DNA from: Phyllobacterium pellucidum
GTDB taxonomy: Bacteria > Pseudomonadota > Alphaproteobacteria > Rhizobiales > Rhizobiaceae
Length of the DNA: 64,000 nt
Assembly (NCBI RefSeq): GCF_013327855.1
Contig: NZ_JABUMX010000007.1
Coordinates: forward strand, 1 to 64,000
Reading direction: 5' to 3'
The translations under genes and the position numbers were made by a program. This document shows positions 37,380 to 46,213 of the stretch, one piece after another (the first letter of the stretch is position 1; the number at the start of each line of letters is the position of its first letter). The notes under the pieces were generated by a model that ran no database searches, was not told the origin of the DNA, and saw nothing but the letters and a program-made list of their open reading frames with translations.

Positions 37380-39026
37380 ATGGAAAAGAATATCAGGCAC
37401 ACATTCGAGCAGCTGTTTGCAGCGCTGAAGAAGCTCGGGGCGCGGCGGCTCATTGCCCTTGGCATCGTTGGTGTGACGCTGTTCAGCGTAATTCTCGTGT
37501 CGAGTTTCTACCTCAATCGTCCCCAGTACGAGACGCTTTATGTCGGCCTCAGCCGCGATGATGTGAACCGAATGGGCATGGCGCTCGGCGAAGCCGGCAT
37601 CCCCTTCGACGTGAAATCCGACGGCACCTCGATTCTCGTTCCCTTCGGCAAGGCCGACCAGGCCCGCATGTACCTGGCGGAAAAGGGTCTGCCCACCAGC
37701 AACAATGCCGGCTATGAACTCTTCGACAATATGGGCTCGCTGGGTCTTACGTCGTTCATGCAGGAAATTACGCGCGTACGGGCGCTTGAAGGCGAGATTT
37801 CCCGCACGATCCAGGCTATCCGCGGCATCAAGGCGGCGCGGGTTCATATCGTTCTTCCAGAGAAAGGAAGTTTCCGCCGCGGTGATCAGGCGCCATCCGC
37901 CTCGGTCGTCATCCGTACCGAGGGCGACTTTGCGATCGAATCTGCCCAATCGATCCGCCAGCTTGTGGCCGCCGCGGTGCCGCAACTGACCGCCGCCGAA
38001 GTGACCATACTTGATACCAATGGCCGCCTCCTTGCTTCCAAGGACGATGGAACGAGCGCCGGTGCGGTCATGTCGGCGACCCTTGAACAGAATGTCTCCG
38101 CCTCCGTCGATGAAAACATTCGCAAGGCGCTTGCCCCCTATCTCGGCGTCGGACACTTCCAGACGAGCGTTCAGGTGGCGCTCGATACAGACAAGCGACA
38201 GACCAATGAGACGGTATTCGATCCGGAGTCCCGGGTTGAGCGCTCGGTTCGGGTCGTCCGTGAGAGCGGCGATTCGCAGAACTCGACCAGCGATAATGCG
38301 ACCGGTGTCGAACAGAACATCCCGCAAGAACAGATCGCCAGCAAGAACGGAGACAGTTCGTCGGAGAAGACCGACAAGCGCGAGGAATTGACGAATTACG
38401 AGCTGAACTCGAAAACCGTATCGACCACCAGCGACAGCTACCAGATCAAGCGGCTGTCGATCGCCGTCGTCATCGATCAGGCGCGCCTTCTGCAAACGGC
38501 TGGTGCGACGCCGCCGCCGGCCAATTTCGTCGACCAGCAGATCGCCAAGATCACCGAGCTTGTAGCGACGGCGGCGGGCCTCGATCAGAAGCGCGGCGAC
38601 GTCATCAACGTCACCGCCGTCAATTTCATGGAAACGACCGACGAGCAACTGCAGCCGACCTCGACGCCTATATCGGAAATGGTCTTCCGCCAGGCCGGCA
38701 GCTTCGTCAACGCGGCTGCGCTCATCGCCGCCGTTGCGCTCATTCTATGGCTTGGCGTCCGGCCCTTGATGCGCGAAATGGGCAAGGCGGCGGAGGTCCC
38801 GCAAATTGCCGGCGTGTCAGAGCTTGCTGTCCCGAATGTTGCAATGGCAGCAAATCTTCCTGCCGTCGCGCCCGCTCGCTCCGAGCAAAGCATGCCCTAC
38901 GACGATCTGAGCGAACTCAGGCGCCGCATGCGCGTTCCTGCCCAGAATCGTCTCGAACAGATGATCGACATGGACGAGGAACGGGTCGCGGCGATCCTGA
39001 AGCAATGGGTCCACGAGGCCGCCTGA
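37380..39026 (+). CDS. fliF: Flagellar MS-ring protein FliF
   Basis: 548 residues. N-terminal membrane helix near 27-47, the ring-building motifs with VGLSRDDVNRMGMALGEAGIPFDV and RTIQAIRGIKAARVHIVLPEKGSFRR, a second membrane helix near 440-460 (AALIAAVALILWLGVRPLM), and the C-terminal FliG-binding tail RNRLEQMIDMDEERVAAILKQW are all present. In many rhizobia fliF opens the cluster; here it follows the flagellin and two unrelated genes. Confidence 0.95.
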   Translation: MEKNIRHTFEQLFAALKKLGARRLIALGIVGVTLFSVILVSSFYLNRPQYETLYVGLSRDDVNRMGMALGEAGIPFDVKSDGTSILVPFGKADQARMYLAEKGLPTSNNAGYELFDNMGSLGLTSFMQEITRVRALEGEISRTIQAIRGIKAARVHIVLPEKGSFRRGDQAPSASVVIRTEGDFAIESAQSIRQLVAAAVPQLTAAEVTILDTNGRLLASKDDGTSAGAVMSATLEQNVSASVDENIRKALAPYLGVGHFQTSVQVALDTDKRQTNETVFDPESRVERSVRVVRESGDSQNSTSDNATGVEQNIPQEQIASKNGDSSSEKTDKREELTNYELNSKTVSTTSDSYQIKRLSIAVVIDQARLLQTAGATPPPANFVDQQIAKITELVATAAGLDQKRGDVINVTAVNFMETTDEQLQPTSTPISEMVFRQAGSFVNAAALIAAVALILWLGVRPLMREMGKAAEVPQIAGVSELAVPNVAMAANLPAVAPARSEQSMPYDDLSELRRRMRVPAQNRLEQMIDMDEERVAAILKQWVHEAA

Positions 39027-39027
39027 G

Positions 39028-39684
39028 ATGAGCGCACGATCCCTCGCCAGCGTTCTTACCGATTTTACCCCGAAACGGGTGCCGCCAGATCGCGTGACGG
39101 TTTTCACCAGCGTTCGCGAGCGAGCAGCTACGCTTGACGAGGTCATCGAGCCGGCCGAGGAAATCGTCGACATCATCGACTACGAACTCAAGGTGAAGGA
39201 AGCCTTCGCAGCGGGGCGGGAGTCAGGTCAGGCGGAAGCGGCGGTACTTTTCGAAGCCGAGAAAGTCCGGCTGGAGCGCGAGTTCCAGGAACAACTCGCC
39301 GCTGCGGATGCCGCCTTTCTTGCCGATACGGGCGCGCGCCTTGCCGCGCAACTTGCCGATGGCTTGTCAGGTATTGCTGCAGATCTTTCCGGTTCCCTTG
39401 CAGCTGCGCTCACTCCTCTCGTCGAGGCGAGCCTGCGTGAACGGGCGATAAGTGGTTTTGTCGGTGAACTCGAGCGCCTTACAAAAGGGCTCGAAGGCAT
39501 TCTTATCGACGTAACCGGGCCTCGCTACCTGCTTGACGCGCTGCGAACTCGACCGGAGATCGATGCGATCCGATTTACGTTCCGCGAGGCAAACCAATCC
39601 GAGCTAACGATGAAACTCGATGATGTCGTGATCGAAACACGCCTCGGCCACCTGATCGACGCGTTGAAGGACCAAACCCGATGA
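39028..39684 (+). CDS. FliH-like protein (putative regulator of FliI)
   Basis: 218 residues beginning 1 bp after fliF and overlapping motB by 4 bp. The middle is a long Ala/Glu-rich helix with small-residue spacing (AFAAGRESGQAEAAVLFEAEKVRLEREFQEQLAAAD), like the coiled-coil of FliH. The C-terminal part (LLDALRTRPEIDAIRFTFREANQSELTMKLDDVVIETRLG) resembles the V-ATPase E-subunit-like domain of FliH. No other FliH candidate is in the window although FliI is. The assignment is by architecture and position, not by strong sequence signature. Confidence 0.6.
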   Translation: MSARSLASVLTDFTPKRVPPDRVTVFTSVRERAATLDEVIEPAEEIVDIIDYELKVKEAFAAGRESGQAEAAVLFEAEKVRLEREFQEQLAAADAAFLADTGARLAAQLADGLSGIAADLSGSLAAALTPLVEASLRERAISGFVGELERLTKGLEGILIDVTGPRYLLDALRTRPEIDAIRFTFREANQSELTMKLDDVVIETRLGHLIDALKDQTR

Positions 39685-40922
39685 ACATCGACCCTGAAAC
39701 GCATCGCGAAATCGTCATCGTCCGGCGCGGTCGCGGCGACGGTGAGGAAGGCCACCATGGCGGCGTCTGGAAGATCGCCTATGCCGACTTCATGACGGCG
39801 ATGATGGCGTTCTTCCTCGTCATGTGGCTGATCAATGCCGCCAATGAGGAGACGAAGGCCGCCGTTGCCAGCTACTTCAATCCTGTAAAGCTGATGGACC
39901 GGCAGGCGCAGCCGAAGGGCATAGAGGAGATCGATAACGAGGAGGGCAAGGTTCGCTTCGAGCGGCCCGAATCCGTCGATCCCATTACCAAGAGCGCCCG
40001 CAACGAAAAACAGGTCGAGCCCGTCCCCGAACGGGAGGAGCGGCAGATTTTCAAGGACCCCTATGCGGTTCTCGCCGAGATCGCCACCGACTCCGGCGTT
40101 CTCCAGAACCGCTCAGCCAAGGGCGAAGGCGGCTCCAGCCAGGCCGGCCCTTCGACGGGTGCCAAGGGTGGCGATGCCTACCGCGATCCGTTCAATCCGA
40201 ATTACTGGTCGACCCATGTCGAGGACGACATTTTTCCGCTGACCGATAGCCCCGCCGTCCCGCCGCCTTCACAGGAGCAAGCGATATCGGCGTCGAATGC
40301 CAAGGCCGATGCCGATGCCCAGCAGGCGGCGCTCGAGAAACGCATCGCCGCGGGCGAGGCTAGATCGGCGCCCGATCAGCCGGAGGCCAAGCCTCCCATC
40401 ACCGCCGAAACACCGGCTGCTCCTTCAAAGGATGAAAAAGCACCGGATGCCGCACAGGTTGAATCGGCGCGGGAGCTTGCCACCGAAATCGCCAAGAAAA
40501 CCGGTGCAGCCAGCGATGCCAAGGCGCCAGACATCACCGTGGTCGCCAGGAATGACGGCTTGCTTATCCAGCTGACCGACAAGGTCGATTACGGCATGTT
40601 CGCCATCGGATCGGCCAAGCCCGACAAACGCGTCATCCAGGTGATCGACGAAATCGCCAAGATTATCGGCAAACGCGACGGCGAGGTCGTCATCAGCGGA
40701 CATACGGACAGCCGGCCATTCAAGAGCGATACCTACGACAACTGGCGGCTCTCATCCGCCCGGGCGCAGATGGCCTATTACATGCTGACCCGCAAGGGCC
40801 TCAACGCCAAGCGCGTTCTACGCGTCGAGGGTTACGCTGACCGCGATCCGAAGATCGCGTCCGACCCCTATGCGGCCCAGAACCGGCGTATCGACATCTT
40901 CCTGAAGACGGGGTCCAGATGA
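39681..40922 (+). CDS. motB: Flagellar stator protein MotB
   Basis: 413 residues. The single membrane helix carries the proton-binding Asp: YADFMTAMMAFFLVMWLINA. The long periplasmic linker is Ala/Lys/Pro-rich (about residues 70-285), and the OmpA-like peptidoglycan-binding domain contains VVISGHTDSRPFKSD and NWRLSSARAQMAYYMLTRKGL. It is longer than enteric MotB, as usual in rhizobia. It overlaps motC by 4 bp. Confidence 0.95.
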   Translation: MNIDPETHREIVIVRRGRGDGEEGHHGGVWKIAYADFMTAMMAFFLVMWLINAANEETKAAVASYFNPVKLMDRQAQPKGIEEIDNEEGKVRFERPESVDPITKSARNEKQVEPVPEREERQIFKDPYAVLAEIATDSGVLQNRSAKGEGGSSQAGPSTGAKGGDAYRDPFNPNYWSTHVEDDIFPLTDSPAVPPPSQEQAISASNAKADADAQQAALEKRIAAGEARSAPDQPEAKPPITAETPAAPSKDEKAPDAAQVESARELATEIAKKTGAASDAKAPDITVVARNDGLLIQLTDKVDYGMFAIGSAKPDKRVIQVIDEIAKIIGKRDGEVVISGHTDSRPFKSDTYDNWRLSSARAQMAYYMLTRKGLNAKRVLRVEGYADRDPKIASDPYAAQNRRIDIFLKTGSR

Positions 40923-42142
40923 GGGCAGGGCGCGCGATCCATTGGCTGGTCTTCGGCTTTTTCAGCTTGCCGCTTGCCGGCGCGGCCGCGCAGGTCAATC
41001 TGCCGACGCCCGAACCCTATCTCCTCGTGCGCTCCATGCGGATGTTGCAGGATCAGGTCGCGTCCGGCAAGCCGGAAGCCTTGCCGATGCTCAATCGGGT
41101 GCTCGGCCATATCGCCGAACAGCTGCGGGCGGCAAAGCCCGAAGTCTGGCAGAAGCCGGCAAATGCCTATGCGATCTTCGTTTACCTCTTGAACGGCGGT
41201 AACCCGGAGGTGGTGCGCGCGATCCTGGCATCGGCGAAGCTTGACCAGGTCGACCCCAAGCTGGTCGCCGGCTCACTGGCCTATGCTGACGGCGACACGC
41301 TGCACTTCGTCGAGAACTTCCAGGAAATTCCGCCAAATGTTCCAAGCGAACTCGTCGCTTCGATCTATCTCGTGACCGCCACCCAGCTTGCCGCCATCGA
41401 TGCTGGAACAGCGCTGAAGCGTCTGGATTATATCCGGCTCAATGCGCCGGGCACGCTCCTTGAGGAAGCGGCGCTGCGCCGCGGACTGACGATCGCCGCT
41501 CGCCTCGGCGACAAGGACAAGGTCAGGCTTCTCGCCCGCAACTACCTGCAGCGTTTTTCCTATTCGCCCTATTCGGAAGATTTCTTCCGCCAGCTCGTCG
41601 ACGCGTTGATGGAGTTGAAAGATCGCGTCAGCAACGACGAAATCGAAGAGATCGCAGCACTGGCCTGGCCGCGCGCGCGGCTGCCCCTCTACCTGCGGAT
41701 AGCGCGGGGAGCACTGGTCGCAGGCGATCTTGCACGCGCTCGTTTTGTTTCGGAGCGAGCCGATAAATTGGCGGCCGAACTTAAGACCGACGATACACAG
41801 GCCAAGCTCTATCTTGCAGTCAGCAATGTCGGCTCCGACAAGACCGGCGATGCGAAGTTCATGCTGTCGAAGCTGCCGCGCGACCGCCTGCACGAACGCG
41901 ATGCCAAGCTTCTGGACGCAGCGCTTGCCATGTCGAGCCGGATCCTGGCGCAACCGATTCCCGAATTGGCGGCACCGCCAAAGTCGGCAGCCCGCAGCGC
42001 GCCGGTACAGGCCAGTGTGCAGTCCAGCGCGCCAACGGCGGCCAGCGCAGCGCCGACCACGGATGAGCCAGATCCACTCGTACTCGAGACCCGAAAGAAG
42101 CTAGACGCTATCGACGCGCTCCTCGGAAGGACAGGTAAATGA
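40919..42142 (+). CDS. motC: Periplasmic motility protein MotC
   Basis: 407 residues with a signal peptide (LVFGFFSLPLAGAAAQ). It is helical and repeat-like, with conserved segments PYLLVRSMRMLQDQVASGKPEALPMLNRVL and ARLPLYLRIARGALVAGDLARARFVSERADKL. In Sinorhizobium MotC is a periplasmic protein that binds MotB and is stabilised by MotE, present here at 32709. The C-terminus is Ala/Pro/Ser-rich. It overlaps both neighbours by 4 bp. Confidence 0.9.
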   Translation: MRAGRAIHWLVFGFFSLPLAGAAAQVNLPTPEPYLLVRSMRMLQDQVASGKPEALPMLNRVLGHIAEQLRAAKPEVWQKPANAYAIFVYLLNGGNPEVVRAILASAKLDQVDPKLVAGSLAYADGDTLHFVENFQEIPPNVPSELVASIYLVTATQLAAIDAGTALKRLDYIRLNAPGTLLEEAALRRGLTIAARLGDKDKVRLLARNYLQRFSYSPYSEDFFRQLVDALMELKDRVSNDEIEEIAALAWPRARLPLYLRIARGALVAGDLARARFVSERADKLAAELKTDDTQAKLYLAVSNVGSDKTGDAKFMLSKLPRDRLHERDAKLLDAALAMSSRILAQPIPELAAPPKSAARSAPVQASVQSSAPTAASAAPTTDEPDPLVLETRKKLDAIDALLGRTGK

Positions 42143-43359
42143 CCATTGGAGCCGACATGCCGTTGAAATCGCTGATCGGAGCCCGCATCAAGGACAGCAG
42201 CAACGGCGAATCCCCCGTCGATCTGATGTTGCCGGCGGACGGCAAGGCGGCTCTCGACTTCGAGACCATGGTTAAGACGACGGCGCCGAAACTTCATCGC
42301 GGGAAGAGCGAGGTGAAGGACGGCGTGCTCGATACGCCGGACAAAGACGCCGAAGCCAAAAACGACGACGCGACTGGCCCCGCCGCCGGGCAGGGGGTGT
42401 TCGGCCAGACCATGTTGGCTCTTGAAAAATTGCTCCAGAATCAGCAGCAGGCGCAAGACCATTCCCTCGCTACAGCCGACCCGCACTTTGCGGCCAGCAG
42501 CGTCGACGACGCAGCAGCGCTGATTAACGATACGACTCCGGTGAAACCCGTCGGCGACGCGTCCTCCGAAACCGCATTGCCTGACAAAGCGTCTGAGACA
42601 AGCGCGGTAGCATCGCCGATGAAGACCGAGGCCGCGCAGCTCCGCAACGGAGAGGCTACGCCTGCGGCCACACCGCCTTCCGCGCGTCCGCAAGCGAGCG
42701 AAACGAACGCGCAGCCGCCTTCGACGGAACGAAGCGTTCCCCGCCTGGCGGAGCCTTCTCCTGCGCCATCGACAAACGCTGCGATGGCGAACGCGAGCGC
42801 TGGAGGCCAATCTGATCTCAGGACCGCAACGCCGTTAACGCCGGCCGCTGCCGCGCCGGTTGCCGGGCGTCCCGGTATCAGCGATGTCCAGGTCATTTCC
42901 GATCGCAGCACCAGCGCCACGCGGACGCTCGTGATCCAGCTTCAACCCATAGAACTCGGCACTGTGACAGCACGGCTGCGGCTGACGTCCGAAGGCATGC
43001 ACATTCAGCTGAACGCCGAGAACAATGTGGCGGCCGAACATCTCGCCCGTGATCATGAGGCCCTCGGCAAGGCTCTGAAACTGGCAGGTGTTGGCGACGA
43101 CACCTCGTCGATTACGATCGCCGTAATCGACCGGTCGAGCCCGACTTCGAATGCTCAGGGTGGCCATCTCAATTCCGGCGGGCAGGACGCACAAGCGGAT
43201 GCGCGGGCCTATGGGCAGGGACAGGCGGCATCCGGAGGTGCCAAGCAGGGCGGATCGACTGGCCAGCAATATCCGGGAGACACGAGAGCAGATGAGCGCG
43301 AGGAAAAAGCAGGTAAGCTTGGTATTGAAAGCCACGTTTCACGCGGTCTGGTTGTCTAG
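42139..43359 (+). CDS. fliK: Hook-length control protein FliK (formerly MotD)
   Basis: 406 residues. The N-terminal 230 residues are low-complexity, rich in Ala, Pro, Thr and Ser, as expected for the ruler part. The C-terminal flagellar hook domain has TRTLVIQLQPIELGTVTARLRLTSEGMHIQLNAEN. In Sinorhizobium the gene in this position was first called motD and later shown to be fliK. Its 3' end overlaps the next gene by 68 bp in a different frame. Confidence 0.88.
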   Translation: MTIGADMPLKSLIGARIKDSSNGESPVDLMLPADGKAALDFETMVKTTAPKLHRGKSEVKDGVLDTPDKDAEAKNDDATGPAAGQGVFGQTMLALEKLLQNQQQAQDHSLATADPHFAASSVDDAAALINDTTPVKPVGDASSETALPDKASETSAVASPMKTEAAQLRNGEATPAATPPSARPQASETNAQPPSTERSVPRLAEPSPAPSTNAAMANASAGGQSDLRTATPLTPAAAAPVAGRPGISDVQVISDRSTSATRTLVIQLQPIELGTVTARLRLTSEGMHIQLNAENNVAAEHLARDHEALGKALKLAGVGDDTSSITIAVIDRSSPTSNAQGGHLNSGGQDAQADARAYGQGQAASGGAKQGGSTGQQYPGDTRADEREEKAGKLGIESHVSRGLVV

Positions 43360-43891
43360 CCTTCTTGCCATCGCGAACCCCGCATCATCCGAAAACCTCT
43401 GCGAGCGCGAAATGCACCGGGCGTCGGGGAAGTATGGCATTCCGCTCGGCATTCTCTATGCCGTCGGCCTCACCGAGACCGGGCATAAGGAGTCGCTCCA
43501 GCCTTACGCCATGAATATCGACGGCACGCCATACTTCATGCCGTCTGCCGCCGCCGCAGCGGCCAAATTCGCCCAAGCACAGATGCAGGGCGCCAAACTC
43601 ATCGACCTCGGCTGCATGCAGATCAACCAGCATTATCATGCGGACGCATTTCCCTCCGTCGCCGCAATGCTCGATCCAAAGGCCAATGTCGACTACGCAG
43701 CGCGGTTTCTAAAGGGGCTCCGTTCGCGCGAGGGAAGCTGGACCATGGCGGTCGCCCGCTATCACGCCGGGCCCAACAATGATCCCGCCCAGCAATATTA
43801 TGTCTGCCGCGTTATCGAAAACATGGTGGCCACTGGTTTCGGTAGCTGGACCGCGAAAGCACGCCAATTCTGCGGCAAGAATCAACCATGA
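43292..43891 (+). CDS. Flagellar lytic transglycosylase (SLT domain, SltF/FlgJ-like role)
   Basis: 199 residues from the ATG at 43292, inside the fliK 3' end. A signal peptide (LKATFHAVWLSSLLAIANPASS) is followed by an SLT domain: catalytic Glu in ILYAVGLTETGHKE, then DLGCMQINQHYH, VDYAARFLKGL and WTMAVARYHAGP. It probably opens the peptidoglycan for rod growth, the job done by the FlgJ C-terminal domain in enterics and by SltF in Rhodobacter. Four Cys in the mature part may form disulfides. Confidence 0.88.
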   Translation: MSARKKQVSLVLKATFHAVWLSSLLAIANPASSENLCEREMHRASGKYGIPLGILYAVGLTETGHKESLQPYAMNIDGTPYFMPSAAAAAAKFAQAQMQGAKLIDLGCMQINQHYHADAFPSVAAMLDPKANVDYAARFLKGLRSREGSWTMAVARYHAGPNNDPAQQYYVCRVIENMVATGFGSWTAKARQFCGKNQP

Positions 43892-44021
43892 CCCGTAACA
43901 CTTGGTAAGAAAACGTGAATTCCCTTCAAGGGATTCTTGCGAAGCTTGTTCCGACCCAAAAACGAATCAGAAAACAGGACACAGTCAAGGAAAAATCGTA
44001 CGCTCGAAGCGGCCAGTCCTT

Positions 44022-44035
44022 CCCAATAAATTGGG
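44022..44035. promoter_or_regulatory. Perfect palindrome in the rem upstream region
   Basis: CCCAAT-AA-ATTGGG is a perfect 14-bp palindrome within the 231-bp gap before rem, about 90 bp upstream of the GTG start. It is a candidate operator for an upstream motility regulator such as a LuxR-type protein. No matching copy was noticed elsewhere in the window. Confidence 0.35.
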
Positions 44036-44122
44036 GTCTATTTCTTGGGAATTGTCCACGAGTCACCACCACCGCTAGTTGTGTGTTGCTTGGGGCAACT
44101 TATTGATTCGAAAGGTGGGGTT

Positions 44123-44794
44123 GTGATCGTAGTCGTCGACGAGCGAAGTTTGGTGACGAGTGGGTATTCTGCGTGGTTCGCCCGCGAGGGCATTACGACA
44201 ACCGGCTTTGCTCCTGACGATTTTGGCGACTGGGTCGCCACTGTTCAGGAGAACGACATTATGGCCGTCGAAGCATTTCTGCTAGGGGAATGCGCCGATC
44301 GGAACAAGTTTCCACACAAAATTCGTGAACGCTGTGCGGCACCGGTTATCGCCGTCAACGAGACACAGTCTCTCGAGCATACACTGGAGCTTTTTCAGGC
44401 AGGTGTCGACGACGTCGTCCGCAAGCCGATGCACGTGCGGGAAATCCTGGCGCGCATCAACGCGATCCGCCGCCGTTACGGCAACGGTGATGCCGGCACG
44501 CAGATCGGTCCAATCCGGGTCTTTTCGGACGGGCGCGATCCGCAGGTCAATGGCATCGATTTCTCCTTGCCGCGACGCGAGCGCCGTATCCTTGAATACC
44601 TGATCGCCAACCGTGGCCGCCGGCTCAACAAGGCGCAGATATTCAGCGCCATCTACGGCATTTTCGACAGCGATGTCGAAGAGAGCGTGGTCGAGAGCCA
44701 TATCAGCAAATTGCGCAAGAAATTGCGCGAGCAGCTCGGCTACGACCCGATCGATTCGAAACGCTTCCTCGGATACAGCATCAATCTCGACTAG
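44123..44794 (+). CDS. rem: Flagellar master regulator Rem/FtcR (OmpR-type)
   Basis: 223 residues, the length of Sinorhizobium Rem. The start is GTG at 44123 with AAAGGTGGGG upstream. The N-terminal receiver-like domain begins [19 protein letters not shown] and includes [30 protein letters not shown], but the normal phospho-Asp pocket is not intact, as known for Rem/FtcR. The C-terminal winged helix has [25 protein letters not shown] and [18 protein letters not shown]. It activates late flagellar genes downstream of VisNR or VjbR-type regulators. Confidence 0.93.
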   Translation: MIVVVDERSLVTSGYSAWFAREGITTTGFAPDDFGDWVATVQENDIMAVEAFLLGECADRNKFPHKIRERCAAPVIAVNETQSLEHTLELFQAGVDDVVRKPMHVREILARINAIRRRYGNGDAGTQIGPIRVFSDGRDPQVNGIDFSLPRRERRILEYLIANRGRRLNKAQIFSAIYGIFDSDVEESVVESHISKLRKKLREQLGYDPIDSKRFLGYSINLD

Positions 44795-44919
44795 GCGCTG
44801 TATTCGCCAGTGGCGGAAGCGCCGAACCCCTTAATCCCAAAGGACTACAAGGCGTCAGCTTCGCGCAAGAATCGCAGGATAACGATCTTGTACGCAAGGT
44901 GTGACGCAAGGAGACGGAT

Positions 44920-46182
44920 ATGAGCCTCTATGGAATGATGCGAACCGGCATTTCGGGCATGAACGGCCAGGCCAACCGCCTGTCGGCCGTATCGGACAAC
45001 ATCGCCAATTCCAGTACGACCGGCTACAAGCGGGCAAGCACCGAGTTTTCCTCGCTCGTGCTGCCAAGCTCGGGCGGCGAGTATAATTCGGGTGGCATCG
45101 AAACCACGGTCCGCCACCACATTTCCGAAGATGGGTCCCTGCGTTACACGACCTCTTCGACCGACCTCGCCCTACAGGGGAAGGGTTTTCTCATCGTCAG
45201 CAATTCGAGCGGCACGCCGTACCTAACGCGTGCAGGTTCATTCGTCCCGGACCCGCAAGGCAACCTGGTGAATACGGCGGGCTATTACCTGATGGGCTAT
45301 CCAATCACCAACGGCAACGTAAATCCTGTCGCCAACGGCTACCAGGGTCTCGAAAAAATCAGCATTGCCCAGAACGACCTCATCGCGGATCCCAGTCGGA
45401 CCGGTATCTTCACCGCCAATCTTCCGGCAGGCGCGGACATCGTGGCAGCAGCTGACCGTCCGCCGGCGAACGCCACCGCCTCGGCCAAGTACACGGCGAA
45501 AACGTCGATCCAGACATTCGATAATCTCGGCAATGTCGTGGTCGTCGACCTCTATTTCACCAAGACCGCAGATAATGCCTGGGAAGTCGCGGCCTATGAC
45601 CATGCCAATGCGGCGGCCTCGGGCGGCTTCCCCTATACGCCGGCAACGCCGCTGACGACCGAGAACTATACGTTCGACGCGGTGACCGGAAAGCTGAACT
45701 CCACCGACCAGTCCATCTCGATCAATGTCCCAAATGGCCAGGCGCTCGAGATCGATTTCTCCGCGACGAAACAGCTTGCAGGCGATTATACGCCTATCCA
45801 GGTCAAGGTTGACGGCAACTCTCCGAGCCCGATCGACAATGTCGACATCGGTGCTGATGGCACCGTTATGGCGATCTACAAGAACGGCGCCAAGCGGGCG
45901 ATCTACAAGATCGCGCTCGCCGACGTCCCAAGTCCCGACAACCTGCTCGTCATGTCCGGCAACGTGTTCTCGCCGAGTGCTGACTCCGGCGACATCCAGG
46001 TTGGATTCCCCGGCACGGGAAGCTTCGGCAATCTGAATTCGGGTGCGCTCGAACAGTCGACGGCCGATATCGCGCAGGATCTGACCGACATGATCGAGGC
46101 CCAGCGCAACTATACGGCGAATTCCAAAGTCTTCCAGACGGGTGCGGACCTGATGGACGTGCTGGTCAATCTAAAAAGGTAG
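44920..46182 (+). CDS. flgE: Flagellar hook protein FlgE
   Basis: 420 residues. The start is ATG at 44920 with a strong AAGGAGA. N-terminal MRTGISGMNGQANRLSAVSDNIANSSTTGYKRASTEF, a central GSFVPDPQGNLVNTAGYYLMGYP and C-terminal LTDMIEAQRNYTANSKVFQTGADLMDVLVNLKR identify it. It forms the hook and is exported by the type III apparatus. It opens the late operon flgE to fliQ. Confidence 0.96.
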   Translation: MSLYGMMRTGISGMNGQANRLSAVSDNIANSSTTGYKRASTEFSSLVLPSSGGEYNSGGIETTVRHHISEDGSLRYTTSSTDLALQGKGFLIVSNSSGTPYLTRAGSFVPDPQGNLVNTAGYYLMGYPITNGNVNPVANGYQGLEKISIAQNDLIADPSRTGIFTANLPAGADIVAAADRPPANATASAKYTAKTSIQTFDNLGNVVVVDLYFTKTADNAWEVAAYDHANAAASGGFPYTPATPLTTENYTFDAVTGKLNSTDQSISINVPNGQALEIDFSATKQLAGDYTPIQVKVDGNSPSPIDNVDIGADGTVMAIYKNGAKRAIYKIALADVPSPDNLLVMSGNVFSPSADSGDIQVGFPGTGSFGNLNSGALEQSTADIAQDLTDMIEAQRNYTANSKVFQTGADLMDVLVNLKR

Positions 46183-46213
46183 TTGAACAACTCATGGCGA
46201 TTGGACAAAGGGT

